64,000 nt of DNA from an uncultured Gelidibacter sp. (lineage in GTDB: Bacteria; Bacteroidota; Bacteroidia; Flavobacteriales; Flavobacteriaceae). Below the pieces are notes generated by a model. The model worked only from the letters and a program-made list of their open reading frames with translations, was not told where the DNA came from and did not search any database. A program made the translations under genes and the position numbers. This document shows, piece by piece, positions 18,362 to 27,620 of the stretch (positions within the stretch are counted from its first letter, which is position 1; each line of letters begins with the position of its first letter). The stretch covers positions 496,001 through 560,000 of the forward strand of contig NZ_CANMTE010000001.1 in NCBI RefSeq assembly GCF_947500795.1. Direction: 5' to 3'.

Positions 18362-19123
18362 TTGAAAGTAACATTTTTAGGAACCGGTACATCTCAAGGA
18401 ATTCCAGTTATAGGAAGCACTCATCCCGTATGTTTAAGTGAAAATCCGAAGGACAAACGGCTACGTGTTTCAGTATTAATTGAATGTGATCGGTTTACTT
18501 ATGTGATCGATTGTGGTCCTGATTTCAGGCAACAAATGTTGAATGCGCAGTGCACGCGATTGGATGGAATTATTTTTACACACGAGCATGCTGATCATAC
18601 TGCAGGTTTGGATGATATAAGGCCATTTTATTTTAAACAAGGAGATATTCCAATTTATGCCCATACGCGCGTTTTAAAATCCCTTAAAGAACGCTTTGGT
18701 TATATATTTGAAACCGAGAATAAATATGCTGGAGCTCCTGGAGTTACGCCAATTAAGATTGAAAACAAGCCTTTTGAAGTTGGAAATTTAACCGTTGTTC
18801 CTATTAATGGAATGCACTATAAGCTTCAAGTATTTGGCTTCCGATTTAATGATTTTGCCTATTTAACCGATATGAAATCAATTAAGGAGGAAGAGATTAA
18901 AAAATTGAAGGGCGTTAAGGTTCTTGTGGTAAATGCATTGCGGGAAACGGAACATATTTCTCACTTCAATTTAGAGGAAGCGTTAGAGGTGATTGATAAA
19001 GTTAAGCCAGAACGCGCTTACCTGACGCATATAAGCCATATGCTTGGGTTTCATGATGAAGTTGAAAAGAAGCTGCCTAAAAATGTCTTTTTGGCTTATG
19101 ACAACCTACAAATTAAACTGTAA
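18362..19123 (+). CDS. MBL-fold metallohydrolase (PhnP-like), TTG start
   Basis: A 253-residue metallo-beta-lactamase-fold hydrolase. The metal-binding motif FTHEHADHTAG (HxHxDH) is intact, with an upstream Asp (VIDCGPDFR) and downstream histidines (NGMHY and THISHMLGFHDE). It resembles the PhnP group of cyclic-phosphate phosphodiesterases; the true substrate in Bacteroidota is uncertain. The start codon is TTG: the translated N-terminus MKVTFLGTGTSQGIP is the normal start of the family, and no in-frame ATG is close. It is followed after 5 bases by a small membrane-anchored protein gene. Confidence 0.92.
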   Translation: MKVTFLGTGTSQGIPVIGSTHPVCLSENPKDKRLRVSVLIECDRFTYVIDCGPDFRQQMLNAQCTRLDGIIFTHEHADHTAGLDDIRPFYFKQGDIPIYAHTRVLKSLKERFGYIFETENKYAGAPGVTPIKIENKPFEVGNLTVVPINGMHYKLQVFGFRFNDFAYLTDMKSIKEEEIKKLKGVKVLVVNALRETEHISHFNLEEALEVIDKVKPERAYLTHISHMLGFHDEVEKKLPKNVFLAYDNLQIKL

Positions 19124-19128
19124 AACTT

Positions 19129-19323
19129 ATGAAAGGTAAAATCTTTACGTATGCATTCATCTTTGCATTACTATTAATGGTATTTCAATATGTAAATTCC
19201 AAAAATATCTTTGAATCATACCAAGAGAAAATGACAAAGCTGATTGAGCGCGAAGCAATTCTCAAAGATTCTATCGCACAATTAAATAAGGAATTACAGA
19301 AATATAAGTCCCAACCGGAATAA
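19129..19323 (+). CDS. Small membrane-anchored coiled-coil protein
   Basis: A 64-residue protein with an N-terminal hydrophobic helix (residues 5-20) and a charged helical tail with heptad-like character (YQEKMTKLIEREAILKDSI). It begins 5 bases after the MBL hydrolase stop, so the two are probably cotranscribed. It has no recognisable domain; it may be a single-pass inner-membrane protein with a periplasmic or cytoplasmic coiled coil. Function is unknown. Confidence 0.72.
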   Translation: MKGKIFTYAFIFALLLMVFQYVNSKNIFESYQEKMTKLIEREAILKDSIAQLNKELQKYKSQPE

Positions 19324-19353
19324 CGCAGTAGCGTAAAAATCCAATTATAGCGC

Positions 19354-20010
19354 TTACTTTTCTAATCGCTGATTCAACCAGCTTCTAAATTCGTAGAAAT
19401 TTTGTGGCGCTACGCCATGACCTGTGGGAAATTCACTATACGTGTGTTTTACGCTTAGCGAATTTAAAAACTGCGGTACTTTTCTTGCCCATTCAACAGG
19501 AATTACCTGGTCTTGACTTCCGTGCGAACAATAGAATGCCAAACGTGAATAATCTTTAGTTTCAATATCGTCCGGCAACATCTCAGGACTGATATAGCCA
19601 CTTAATGCAATAACATTTTTAACTTTTTCAGGATAGGTGAGTGCCACGGCGTAACTCAATATGGTGCCTTGGCTAAAACCTAAAAGCGAAACTGTATTTT
19701 TATCAATAGGATACGTCTCTTTAACTTCATCAATAAATTTTGAAATCAAATCTCTCGATTTAATGGCCTGCTCATTATCATTCCATTTGTTCATTTCTGC
19801 ATCAAAATTAATGGCATACCACGCATTTCCGTAAGGTTGGATTGGGTAAGGCGCTCTTGCAGAAATAATGAACAACTCTTCTGGCAATTCTGAAGCGAAT
19901 CCGAAAAGGTCGTTTTCATCACTTCCATATCCATGAAGCATGATAAGTACAGGTGCGTTTTCTGTTAAAATTGATGGTCTTGTAACGTGATGTAATGAAA
20001 GATCAGACAT
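19354..20010 (-). CDS. Alpha/beta hydrolase, phospholipase/carboxylesterase family
   Basis: A 218-residue cytoplasmic serine hydrolase of the carboxylesterase/phospholipase family. The nucleophile is in LLGFSQGTIL (GxSxG), the acid in HGSQDQVIP and the histidine in PTGHGVAP; the oxyanion-hole segment is MLHGYGSDENDLFG. It would hydrolyse short-chain esters or lysophospholipids; the substrate is not known. It is the last gene of a tight four-gene minus-strand operon, two bases after the DUF4870 gene. Confidence 0.93.
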   Translation of the reverse strand: MSDLSLHHVTRPSILTENAPVLIMLHGYGSDENDLFGFASELPEELFIISARAPYPIQPYGNAWYAINFDAEMNKWNDNEQAIKSRDLISKFIDEVKETYPIDKNTVSLLGFSQGTILSYAVALTYPEKVKNVIALSGYISPEMLPDDIETKDYSRLAFYCSHGSQDQVIPVEWARKVPQFLNSLSVKHTYSEFPTGHGVAPQNFYEFRSWLNQRLEK

Positions 20011-20012
20011 AA

Positions 20013-20339
20013 TTAATTGATATTTTTAAACCATTCTTGGAATTTTTCACCTAGAACAGGAATCGGTTTGTATTGTTCTTTAATGGCATGATACAGCCCA
20101 AAAAGCCAAGCCACGAAGGTAATGGTCCAAAATGCAGTTCCCAAAAAACTATTGATGTATTTTTCGACCATGTTTGAAACAAGGAGCATTATAATCAACC
20201 CCAACATTTGACGGATATGGAATGATGTAAATGGATTGCGCTTTTCCAAATTCATGATGATGGCAATAATGAGGCCTACAAATGTGAAATAGCTAACAAT
20301 GGCCAGTGTTTTGCCTTCTTTTACGGTGGAATTTTGCAT
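20013..20339 (-). CDS. DUF4870-type small membrane protein
   Basis: A 108-residue protein with three or four hydrophobic helices (residues 11-30, 43-60 and 66-88) and the motif LEKRNPFTSFHIRQMLGL, typical of DUF4870/Tic20-like small membrane proteins. The function is unknown. It lies one base after the dihydroorotase-like gene and two bases before the esterase gene, so its expression is tied to both. Confidence 0.82.
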   Translation of the reverse strand: MQNSTVKEGKTLAIVSYFTFVGLIIAIIMNLEKRNPFTSFHIRQMLGLIIMLLVSNMVEKYINSFLGTAFWTITFVAWLFGLYHAIKEQYKPIPVLGEKFQEWFKNIN

Positions 20340-20340
20340 C

Positions 20341-21594
20341 TTAATTTAGAACTAATTGATTGTTTGAATAAATACCGTAAACCTTACCTTTTAATTTAAA
20401 GTCCTCAAAAATTGTGTTTTTTGAAGTGGAATGAAGTATTTTCTTAGTAAAAGTGTAATTTTCTGTAGGATTGAACAAGGTCAATTTTGCTTTTTCTCCA
20501 ACTGAAATTGAATTGGAATTTATGCCGTAACGCTCTTTTCCTTTGGTCAATAAATCAATGGTTTTCTTTAAAGTGAACACTGTATTTAAAGCTCCAAAAG
20601 CGGATTCTAAACCAACCGTGCCATATTTAGCGTAATCAAATTCAACTTTTTTATGCTCAATATCTATCGGATTATGATCAGATGTGACCATGTCAATTGT
20701 GCCATCTTTTAACCCTTCAATAAGCGCATCACAGTCTGATTGTGTGCGTAATGGAGGCAAAACCTTAAAGCGTGTATTGAAGGTTTTTAACTCTTCATCT
20801 GTCAATATTAAATTATGAATTGCAACGCTACAACTCACATCAAGCTTTTTAGCTTTCGCATTTCTGATGAGCTCAACAGATTTCGCAGTAGATATGGTTG
20901 GGATATGGAGTTTTCCGCCAGTATATTCCAATAAAAACAAATCACGTACAATTTGCAATTCTTCCGCCAATGTCGGATTTCCTTTTAAACCGAGAGATGT
21001 ACTCATGACATTCTCATTCATCACGCCTAAGCCTGAAATTTTAGATTCCTGAGGAAATGAATACACTAAGCCATCAAAATTGCTTGCGTACTGCAGGGCT
21101 AATTTCATCAAATTCGGATTTCGGACAGGCTTTTGGTAATCATAAAAGGCAATGGCACCAGCATTCTTCATATCATAAAGCTCTGCAAGGTCTTCGCCTT
21201 CACTGTTTTTGGTTAATGCACCCACAGGGAACAAGTTGACCGCATTGCCCTGTGCTTTTCCTTTTACAAATGAAATATCAGCATTACAATCAATTGCCGG
21301 ATTGGAGTTTGAATTCATCGCGACATCTGTAAAACCTGACAATGCAGCGGTTTTAAGTCCGTTAGCGATGGTTTCGCGTTCTTCATAACCTGGCTCACCG
21401 AAACTCACACTACTATCAAACCAGCCTTGGGAAACGTGTAGGTTATCCAAAGTAATCTCTTTGAATTTAGAAGGGGCTTGAATGTCTTTCTGAATTTGGG
21501 TAATGATGCCCTTTTCTATAAGGATATCGCAGGTTTCATTGTGAAAATCGCTTTTGGAATCTACTATCGTAGCCGATTTTATGAGTACGTTCAT
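20341..21594 (-). CDS. Dihydroorotase-like protein with a degenerate metal site
   Basis: A 417-residue amidohydrolase-fold protein alignable to dihydroorotase by the FGEPGYEERETI, TSDHNPIDIEHK and GLESAFGAL segments. The first metal motif, normally HxH in GFIDxHxH, reads GWFDSSVSF. The segment that should carry metal-binding histidines (HxxHxST-type) reads KLHIPTIST. The Asp in TSDHNP remains. It is therefore probably not a working zinc dihydroorotase, though most pipelines will name it PyrC. From memory, other Flavobacteriaceae carry the same degenerate form, so it is likely under selection for another role such as a scaffold. It overlaps the upstream vWA gene by four bases (ATGA), implying coupled translation. 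Confidence 0.85.
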   Translation of the reverse strand: MNVLIKSATIVDSKSDFHNETCDILIEKGIITQIQKDIQAPSKFKEITLDNLHVSQGWFDSSVSFGEPGYEERETIANGLKTAALSGFTDVAMNSNSNPAIDCNADISFVKGKAQGNAVNLFPVGALTKNSEGEDLAELYDMKNAGAIAFYDYQKPVRNPNLMKLALQYASNFDGLVYSFPQESKISGLGVMNENVMSTSLGLKGNPTLAEELQIVRDLFLLEYTGGKLHIPTISTAKSVELIRNAKAKKLDVSCSVAIHNLILTDEELKTFNTRFKVLPPLRTQSDCDALIEGLKDGTIDMVTSDHNPIDIEHKKVEFDYAKYGTVGLESAFGALNTVFTLKKTIDLLTKGKERYGINSNSISVGEKAKLTLFNPTENYTFTKKILHSTSKNTIFEDFKLKGKVYGIYSNNQLVLN

Positions 21595-23513
21595 TTAAGA
21601 AATTTTAAGATGAGCATTTCAATAATTAAAAAAGCTACTGCAAAAATAACAAACCATTTCCATAGCTCATTAACATTTGTCATACTTTTTATATCCTCAA
21701 TTGCGGTAGCAACAGAAGTGTTTTTTGCACTGTGTTTTACGTCAGCAAGATTCATATAACTAAGCGCGCTTTCTGTTCTGTCGTAGTTATAACTGAGGTG
21801 TTGCACCACATTCTCCTTGTTCTTGACTTCAAAAATGCCAGCAGTATTTGGAAACTCATCTGTAACCATCTGAACTTTATGAGTATATGTTTTTTGTTGT
21901 GGAATAATAGAGGTTTCTCCTTGTTCTAATTTTAAAATCGCGTCCTGTTGCAGTGTGGTGTTAATATCAATGGTGTTTTGGGTCCCCACAGTATAATATA
22001 AGCGCGGTAATTTTAAACTTTGCTTTCCAATATTGTAAAGTACAGGAACAATTAAAGGCGAATTTTTAAAATTTGAGTTGCCGTCATCCAAAGCTGCGGA
22101 AAAAGCATATGTATTATTTGACTGTATTAAAAATGGCGTGTTGTCTTCATAACTTAAAATTGAAATCCCTGAATTAGTAAAACCATAATAGGAATTGACT
22201 TTTGGATATTGGAAATTATCCACTTTTTTGTCGAATACATTGTCTAAAAGTGGGTGAGAAAAGTTGATTTTTGTAATACGTTTTTCTAGTGCTTTTTTTG
22301 GCGATAGATTAGGTAATAAAAAATTGTTATGTAATTGATTGTAAGATGTTAAATCAGATTCATTTGAAGGAATGATTAAAACACTTCCGCCATCTTCTGA
22401 AAACGATTTTAAGGAGGTTGTTAAGCTTGCAGGGATACTTTTTAATTGATTGAGGATAATCAAATTTTGGTTGACGATACTATTATAATTAAGTGCATTA
22501 GAATTGACTAAAGTCAAGTCGAATTCATCTTTTGTATATAATTTTTTCAAGAACTCAGCGTCCGCTTCGTTGATTGCTAAAACTTTGATGCGTTCATTCG
22601 AATCCAGATTGAAATAGAAGGTATTATCATAGGTGAGTTGTGCATCGTCTATGGTGATTTTCCCTTTAAAAGCTTGATTGTTGGGGATGGTAAAAACGGT
22701 TTCAGCTGATGAATTGATATTCACTGCGCTTTTCGACATGAGTTGATCATCTTGAAATAACGACACTGGCAACGTTTCAATCGGTTCCCCTTGATTGCTG
22801 AGAAGCACTGTTAATTCGAGTGTTTCTACCCCTTTTTTTGAGATGTACAAAGAATCGATGCTGACATTAGCGCTTTTTGTAGGTTTTAATTGCACCAAGC
22901 AATAATTGATGAGACTATCGTTTTTAATTGATAAATCATCTTTATTGTGTTGAAAATCAGAAATTAGAACAAAGTTTTTGGTGCTTCCTTTGTCTTTAGA
23001 AAAAGTCTTTTCTCCTTTTAAGAGGATGGCTTCGTAATCTAACTGGTTGGGAGTATAGGATAATTCGATTAAATCATTTCTAATAGCCTTGATGCTTGTA
23101 TTGATAAACTGGAGATCATTGGTGAAAATGCTGATGGTTTCATTCTCGTCAACATGTTCTAATAAATCTTGAACGGCTGTATTTAAAAGCGTTCCATTAG
23201 CGCCCTTAGCTTGCATGCTAAACGAGTTATCCAAATAAATAACCGTTTCATTCTTAGTGTTGAAAGCGCTTGTATTGGTCTGATAAGGTTGCGCAAATGC
23301 GATAACTATACAGGCTAAAAGAAGTAAACGCGTCAATAAAGTGAGCCATTTTTTAATTTGCGAACTTTTGCGTGTTTGTATGGTGATGTTTTTAAGGAGC
23401 TGAACGTTGGTAAACGCTACTTTTTCAAAACGTCTGAGTTGAAATAAATGAATAATGATAGGAATGACAAGCAGTAGAAGCGCATAAAGAATTTCTGGAT
23501 TTTTAAACTGCAT
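21591..23513 (-). CDS. BatA-like N-terminal domain / vWA-type membrane protein
   Basis: A 640-residue protein. The first 90 residues are the BatA/TIGR02226-type N-terminus (MQFKNPEILYALLLLVIPIIIHLFQLRRF, then a second helix). A vWA-like domain follows (VIYLDNSFSMQAKG, DxSxS motif), then a long periplasmic beta-rich region, and a C-terminal helix (about 617-638) ends in KFLK. This layout is common in Bacteroidota, where relatives often lie near MoxR/Bat genes; here they are absent. It heads the operon containing the degenerate dihydroorotase, DUF4870 protein and esterase. Function is unknown; the vWA domain suggests protein binding in the envelope. Confidence 0.88.
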   Translation of the reverse strand: MQFKNPEILYALLLLVIPIIIHLFQLRRFEKVAFTNVQLLKNITIQTRKSSQIKKWLTLLTRLLLLACIVIAFAQPYQTNTSAFNTKNETVIYLDNSFSMQAKGANGTLLNTAVQDLLEHVDENETISIFTNDLQFINTSIKAIRNDLIELSYTPNQLDYEAILLKGEKTFSKDKGSTKNFVLISDFQHNKDDLSIKNDSLINYCLVQLKPTKSANVSIDSLYISKKGVETLELTVLLSNQGEPIETLPVSLFQDDQLMSKSAVNINSSAETVFTIPNNQAFKGKITIDDAQLTYDNTFYFNLDSNERIKVLAINEADAEFLKKLYTKDEFDLTLVNSNALNYNSIVNQNLIILNQLKSIPASLTTSLKSFSEDGGSVLIIPSNESDLTSYNQLHNNFLLPNLSPKKALEKRITKINFSHPLLDNVFDKKVDNFQYPKVNSYYGFTNSGISILSYEDNTPFLIQSNNTYAFSAALDDGNSNFKNSPLIVPVLYNIGKQSLKLPRLYYTVGTQNTIDINTTLQQDAILKLEQGETSIIPQQKTYTHKVQMVTDEFPNTAGIFEVKNKENVVQHLSYNYDRTESALSYMNLADVKHSAKNTSVATAIEDIKSMTNVNELWKWFVIFAVAFLIIEMLILKFLK

Positions 23514-23620
23514 TCCTTTTTCTGATTTTTAGCTGTTGAAGACGCGTGTCAAATATAAAAAATACGTCAGGATAAACGCCCTCTAGTTTTGAGAATTTTA
23601 ACCGTAATATACTGAGTTTA

Positions 23621-24628
23621 CTAACAAAAAAAGAAATAATCTTCTGCTTTTGCCAACCCAAGATTTTCTAATACTGATGTGATTCTTTTTTGAGAAGTTT
23701 TATTGGCTACCGTTACGATTACCTGAGGATGTTCTAATTCGTTTAGAACGGATACCGCCTGCAGTTCAATATGATAGATGATATGGCCAATCTTCTTCGG
23801 ATTATTGCAAATCCATACAAATGGAATCTTGCGTTTTTTTAAGAATCTAGCACAAAACTTACCTTTAAATCCGGCGCCCCAAATCACTAAGGGTTGACCT
23901 GGACGTCTGTCGAGCTCCAAAAAGTAATCTAACTTTAATTTCAAAAAATGATTTGCCGCATAATTGTCATCTGTTCTAGAGGTTCTTGTAGTGTAATCCC
24001 GCCAATGATGAAGCGTTGAGTCACTGGGAATACATTTTAAACCGTGTTTATAAAACCGAAACGCCAAATCATAATCTTCAGGATACATATCGCTTTCAAA
24101 AGCACCACAGGCAATTAAATCTTCCCGATGGACCATCCAGCAAGGTGAGGGGATAACGCATTCTTTGTAAATGTCAGTGTAGTTAGTTCCTTCTAATGTC
24201 AATCCGTTGAGCCATTTTTCATAATTCTGATAGCCTTCACCAAGCGCTTCATCAGAAAAATAGTTGACCAAACCCAGTGCGACATGGCCTCTGCCTTCTG
24301 TTTTTAAATCCTCTAACATGACTTCTAACTTAATGGGCGCCATTAGGTCGTCACTATCCATACGTGTAACATAAGCGCCTGAACTGTTTTTAAAAGCCAA
24401 TCTTAAGGCATCAATAATACCACTGCCGGAATTTTTAAACAGTTTAATTCGGTCGTCCTTTTGAGCAAACCCCGCTACAATGTTATAACTGTCATCTGTA
24501 GAGTGGTCATCCACAATTAGTAATTCCCAATGGGGATAGGTTTGATAGATTATGGAGTTGAGACAGTCTTCTAGATATAAAGAACTGTTTCTAAAAGGTG
24601 TTAAAATGCTGATTAAAGGTGATGACAT
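23621..24628 (-). CDS. GT2 glycosyltransferase with a C-terminal Rossmann-like domain
   Basis: A 335-residue protein. Residues 1-230 are a family 2 glycosyltransferase (ISILTPFRNSSLYLEDCLNS, LLIVDDHSTDDS, and the DxD-type RMDSDDLMAP). Residues about 245-335 form a second small domain starting VIWGAGFKGKFCARFL, which resembles a nucleotide-binding Rossmann fold. It is a cytoplasmic enzyme adding a sugar to an unknown acceptor. It is a single gene with a terminator in front of it and the vWA operon behind it. Confidence 0.9.
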   Translation of the reverse strand: MSSPLISILTPFRNSSLYLEDCLNSIIYQTYPHWELLIVDDHSTDDSYNIVAGFAQKDDRIKLFKNSGSGIIDALRLAFKNSSGAYVTRMDSDDLMAPIKLEVMLEDLKTEGRGHVALGLVNYFSDEALGEGYQNYEKWLNGLTLEGTNYTDIYKECVIPSPCWMVHREDLIACGAFESDMYPEDYDLAFRFYKHGLKCIPSDSTLHHWRDYTTRTSRTDDNYAANHFLKLKLDYFLELDRRPGQPLVIWGAGFKGKFCARFLKKRKIPFVWICNNPKKIGHIIYHIELQAVSVLNELEHPQVIVTVANKTSQKRITSVLENLGLAKAEDYFFFC

Positions 24629-24641
24629 ACTGCTAAAATAT

Positions 24642-24678
24642 AAAAAAGCCTGATGATTGGTGTCATCAGGCTTTTTTT
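24642..24678. terminator. Strong hairpin between the GT2 and S10 peptidase genes
   Basis: The stem AAAAAAGCCTGATGA / TCATCAGGCTTTTTTT has a six-base loop and is flanked by A and T runs. Both neighbours are on the minus strand, so it terminates the S10 peptidase transcript ahead of the GT2 gene. Confidence 0.85.
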
Positions 24679-24694
24679 AAAGGTAACTAGTGTC

Positions 24695-26176
24695 TTAATA
24701 TTTGGCAGGTTTTCCTTTAGAATCAGAATCCTTAATAAATTGTCTGATATCATCCGTTGCCAATTTCAAATCTTCTTTTCTCAAATACATCATGTGGCCA
24801 CTGCGATAGCCTTTAAAGGACACGCGGTCTTTCATTCGTCCACTAGGATCCATTTGGCCTACAGTATATTTGGCGGCAAAATAAGTGGTTGCACCATCAT
24901 AATAACCAGACTGAACCAATACTTTTAAAAATGGATTTTGGGCCATTGCCTGACGTAAGCCATCTCTTGTGTTATCATTCTGTCTGTCCCAAGGATGTAC
25001 ATCGCCAAACATATTGTATTTAATGTCGGTTTTAAATTTTAGCTTTTCCCTGATATAATAATTGATTGCAGGAGTGAAGGAGTGAAGCCATGACGTTAAT
25101 TCTGCGTTATAATCTGGTCTATCGCCAGCGGTCATTTTATCAATACCTAAATAGCGTGAATCCAATCTTCCAATGGTGTAGCCATCTTTACGAAGTAATT
25201 CTTTCCAGAAAAAATTGGTCGGAACATTCAAATTATGATCAATAATTGAGGTTTTGCTCAATCCAGAATACAAACTCATTTTTTCAGCCACTTCGTTTCT
25301 TTCTGCATCAGAAATAAAGCCTCCTTTTGCAATTGCTGGCATCACTTTATCAATGGTATAGGATTCCACTTCAGGCAGGATTTCTAATAAATCTTTTTGT
25401 TGTAACGCAGGTGATAACGCTTTTTGGTACCAAGCTGCAGCGGTAAAATAAGGTAAATTTAAAGCGGAATAAATCGGCTGATCTGTAGAATATATTTTAT
25501 AATCGGCTGGAGAAACTAAAATAACGCCGTTTAAATACATCCATTGGCTATTTTGCAGTTCGCGAGACAAGCCCATCACTCTTGGTCCGCCGTAACTCTC
25601 GCCAATTAAATATTTTGGAGATTCCCAACGATTGTTTCGAGTCACAAATGTGTTCATCCATTCTGCCAAATATCTAATATCCGCATTGATTCCAAAAAAT
25701 GATTTTCGGTCAGGAAGTTTTCCGTCTTTATCTTCAACCATACGTGAATAACCAGTATTTACAGGATCGATAAAAACAATGTCCGCAACATCTAAAATGG
25801 AATTAGGATTGTCTTTTACACCGTATGGTTGTACAGGGTAACCTTCCTCGTCCATATTCAGAATTACAGGACCCGTATAGGCAATATGCATCCATGCAGA
25901 TGCGGAACCTGGTCCGCCATTAAATGAAAAAATGATTGGTCGTTTTTCTTTTTCACTGTTGCTTTTTCTATAGTACGTATAAAATAAGGTCGCTGTAGGT
26001 TCACCTTTGTCATTCCATACGGGTTGCGTTCCCGCGATAGCTTGGTAGGCCAAATTTTGACCATTAATGTTAATAGAATGATTGGTGACAACCATGGTGT
26101 CTAAAGGAATTTTTTTAACCTGCGAAAACAGCAGGCTTGTAGAAAATGTAGCAATTAGTAAAAAGAGGTTTTTCAT
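24695..26176 (-). CDS. S10 family serine carboxypeptidase-like protein, secreted
   Basis: A 493-residue protein with a signal peptide (MKNLFLLIATFSTSLLFS). It has the S10 carboxypeptidase motifs: SFNGGPGSAS (oxyanion and substrate binding), the nucleophile in IGESYGGPR, an Asp in QSGYYDGATTY and a His in YRSGHMMYL. It would cleave C-terminal residues from peptides in the periplasm or outside the cell. Bacterial S10 peptidases of this length occur widely in marine Bacteroidota. It is monocistronic, with a terminator downstream. Confidence 0.93.
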   Translation of the reverse strand: MKNLFLLIATFSTSLLFSQVKKIPLDTMVVTNHSININGQNLAYQAIAGTQPVWNDKGEPTATLFYTYYRKSNSEKEKRPIIFSFNGGPGSASAWMHIAYTGPVILNMDEEGYPVQPYGVKDNPNSILDVADIVFIDPVNTGYSRMVEDKDGKLPDRKSFFGINADIRYLAEWMNTFVTRNNRWESPKYLIGESYGGPRVMGLSRELQNSQWMYLNGVILVSPADYKIYSTDQPIYSALNLPYFTAAAWYQKALSPALQQKDLLEILPEVESYTIDKVMPAIAKGGFISDAERNEVAEKMSLYSGLSKTSIIDHNLNVPTNFFWKELLRKDGYTIGRLDSRYLGIDKMTAGDRPDYNAELTSWLHSFTPAINYYIREKLKFKTDIKYNMFGDVHPWDRQNDNTRDGLRQAMAQNPFLKVLVQSGYYDGATTYFAAKYTVGQMDPSGRMKDRVSFKGYRSGHMMYLRKEDLKLATDDIRQFIKDSDSKGKPAKY

Positions 26177-26376
26177 GTTGTTGGAATTTTAACCTTTAAA
26201 GATAAAACGATTTCTTAAATGCCGTTTTAAAATCTGTTAAAAATTGATGAAATACATCCTTTTTTTATATGCTAAAAGCTTCTATTGGATAGTTGCGAAA
26301 TGTATATTGATACTTAAAAAAATTTATATCGCGTCTTACAATATTATGTATGAAGAGTTTATCAAAAGCGGTTGAT

Positions 26377-27570
26377 TTATTTAGCAATTGTAAACGTGAA
26401 CACACTTCCTTTTCCTAGTTTTGAACTCACATGGATATCACCTCCTAATTTGATCACCAAATTTTTAATGGTGCTCAGCCCGATGCCTGTACTAGGTTTT
26501 GTATCATTTTTATGAGGAATGGAAGTGAATAGCTGAAAGATTAACTCTTGTTTGTTTTTTGCAATACCAATGCCATTATCCGAAACCGAAAATTCATGGT
26601 ATTCTGGTAGTGATGTGTAAGAAACATCAATTATGCGTTCGTCTTTGTCATTATATTTTAAAGCATTATCCACTAAATTAATAAGTATTTGAGTTAATAC
26701 CGATTTGTTAATATTTTGAATTGCTTCTGTCGCGTGACAGTTTAAAACATCTGATTTCGTTAATAAAAGTTGCTTTAAATCTTCGCAAAGTTCTGATAAC
26801 TGAACATCTTGATGTGCTGCTTTTAATAACTCATCAGCTTTATAATGGAGTAGAATTCCGTCAATATAATCTTTAAGAATTAAGGCGGAGTCGTTGATGT
26901 AATCTAAGTATTCTAAAGATGAACTTGATATTTTCTCCGACAAATCATCTTTTAAAAGCTGCGTCAACGAAATGATATTAGCCAAAGGCGATTTCAAATC
27001 GTGGGACACATGGCTTGCAAACTTTTTAAGTTCTACATTATGCAAAGTCAGTTGCTTTTTAGCAGTTTCCAACTTCATGTTCTGACGTCTTAACTCCATC
27101 GAATTAACCACCTGTTTTGCTAGAATTATAAGCGCGTCTTTTTGAGTGTCGCTTAAAGTTCTCGGTTGATGGTCAAATATGCACAAGGTTCCCAACGCAT
27201 AGCCTTCCGGGTTGACCAATGGTACGCCGGCATAAAAGACCGCATCTGCAGTATTTACAAGCGGATTGTCAATAAACCGCTCATCCATTCTGGCATCTTT
27301 GATAATGAAAATTGGATCTTCAGTGAGAATAGCATGTCCGCAGAACGAAATATCTCTCGGTGATTCTTGAAAGGGTACACCGTAATGCGCCTTAAAAAAA
27401 TTACGATCACGATCAAGAATGGTAATTAAAGAGATAGGAACTTCACAAATTGTAGAAATAAGCTTCGTTATATTATCATAATCGCCTTCAGGAATTGTGT
27501 CTAGTAGGCGGTATTCTTTAAGAACCTCTAATCGTTGTAGTTCATTTGCAGGCAATTTGGGGATGATCAT
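26377..27570 (-). CDS. GAF-domain sensor histidine kinase, soluble
   Basis: A 397-residue kinase. A GAF domain covers about residues 20-160 (SFCGHAIL, FYAGVPLVNPEGYALGTLCIFD). The dimerisation/His-acceptor helix contains SHVSHDLKSPLAN near residue 190. The HATPase domain has the N box (ILINLVDNALKYN), G1 (VSDNGIGIA) and G2 (TGIGLS). No transmembrane helix is seen, so it is cytoplasmic and probably senses a small molecule or redox signal through the GAF domain. No response regulator is adjacent, so it is an orphan. Confidence 0.92.
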   Translation of the reverse strand: MIIPKLPANELQRLEVLKEYRLLDTIPEGDYDNITKLISTICEVPISLITILDRDRNFFKAHYGVPFQESPRDISFCGHAILTEDPIFIIKDARMDERFIDNPLVNTADAVFYAGVPLVNPEGYALGTLCIFDHQPRTLSDTQKDALIILAKQVVNSMELRRQNMKLETAKKQLTLHNVELKKFASHVSHDLKSPLANIISLTQLLKDDLSEKISSSSLEYLDYINDSALILKDYIDGILLHYKADELLKAAHQDVQLSELCEDLKQLLLTKSDVLNCHATEAIQNINKSVLTQILINLVDNALKYNDKDERIIDVSYTSLPEYHEFSVSDNGIGIAKNKQELIFQLFTSIPHKNDTKPSTGIGLSTIKNLVIKLGGDIHVSSKLGKGSVFTFTIAK

Positions 27571-27620
27571 GGTGTTATATTAGTTTAATAAGGTACGAAA
27601 ACTGATTTTTATTGGTTTTA

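Noticed and set aside
20341-21594. Functional PyrC/dihydroorotase call
   Set aside because: The zinc-binding HxH is replaced by SVS and other metal ligands are missing, so I kept the fold but not the activity.
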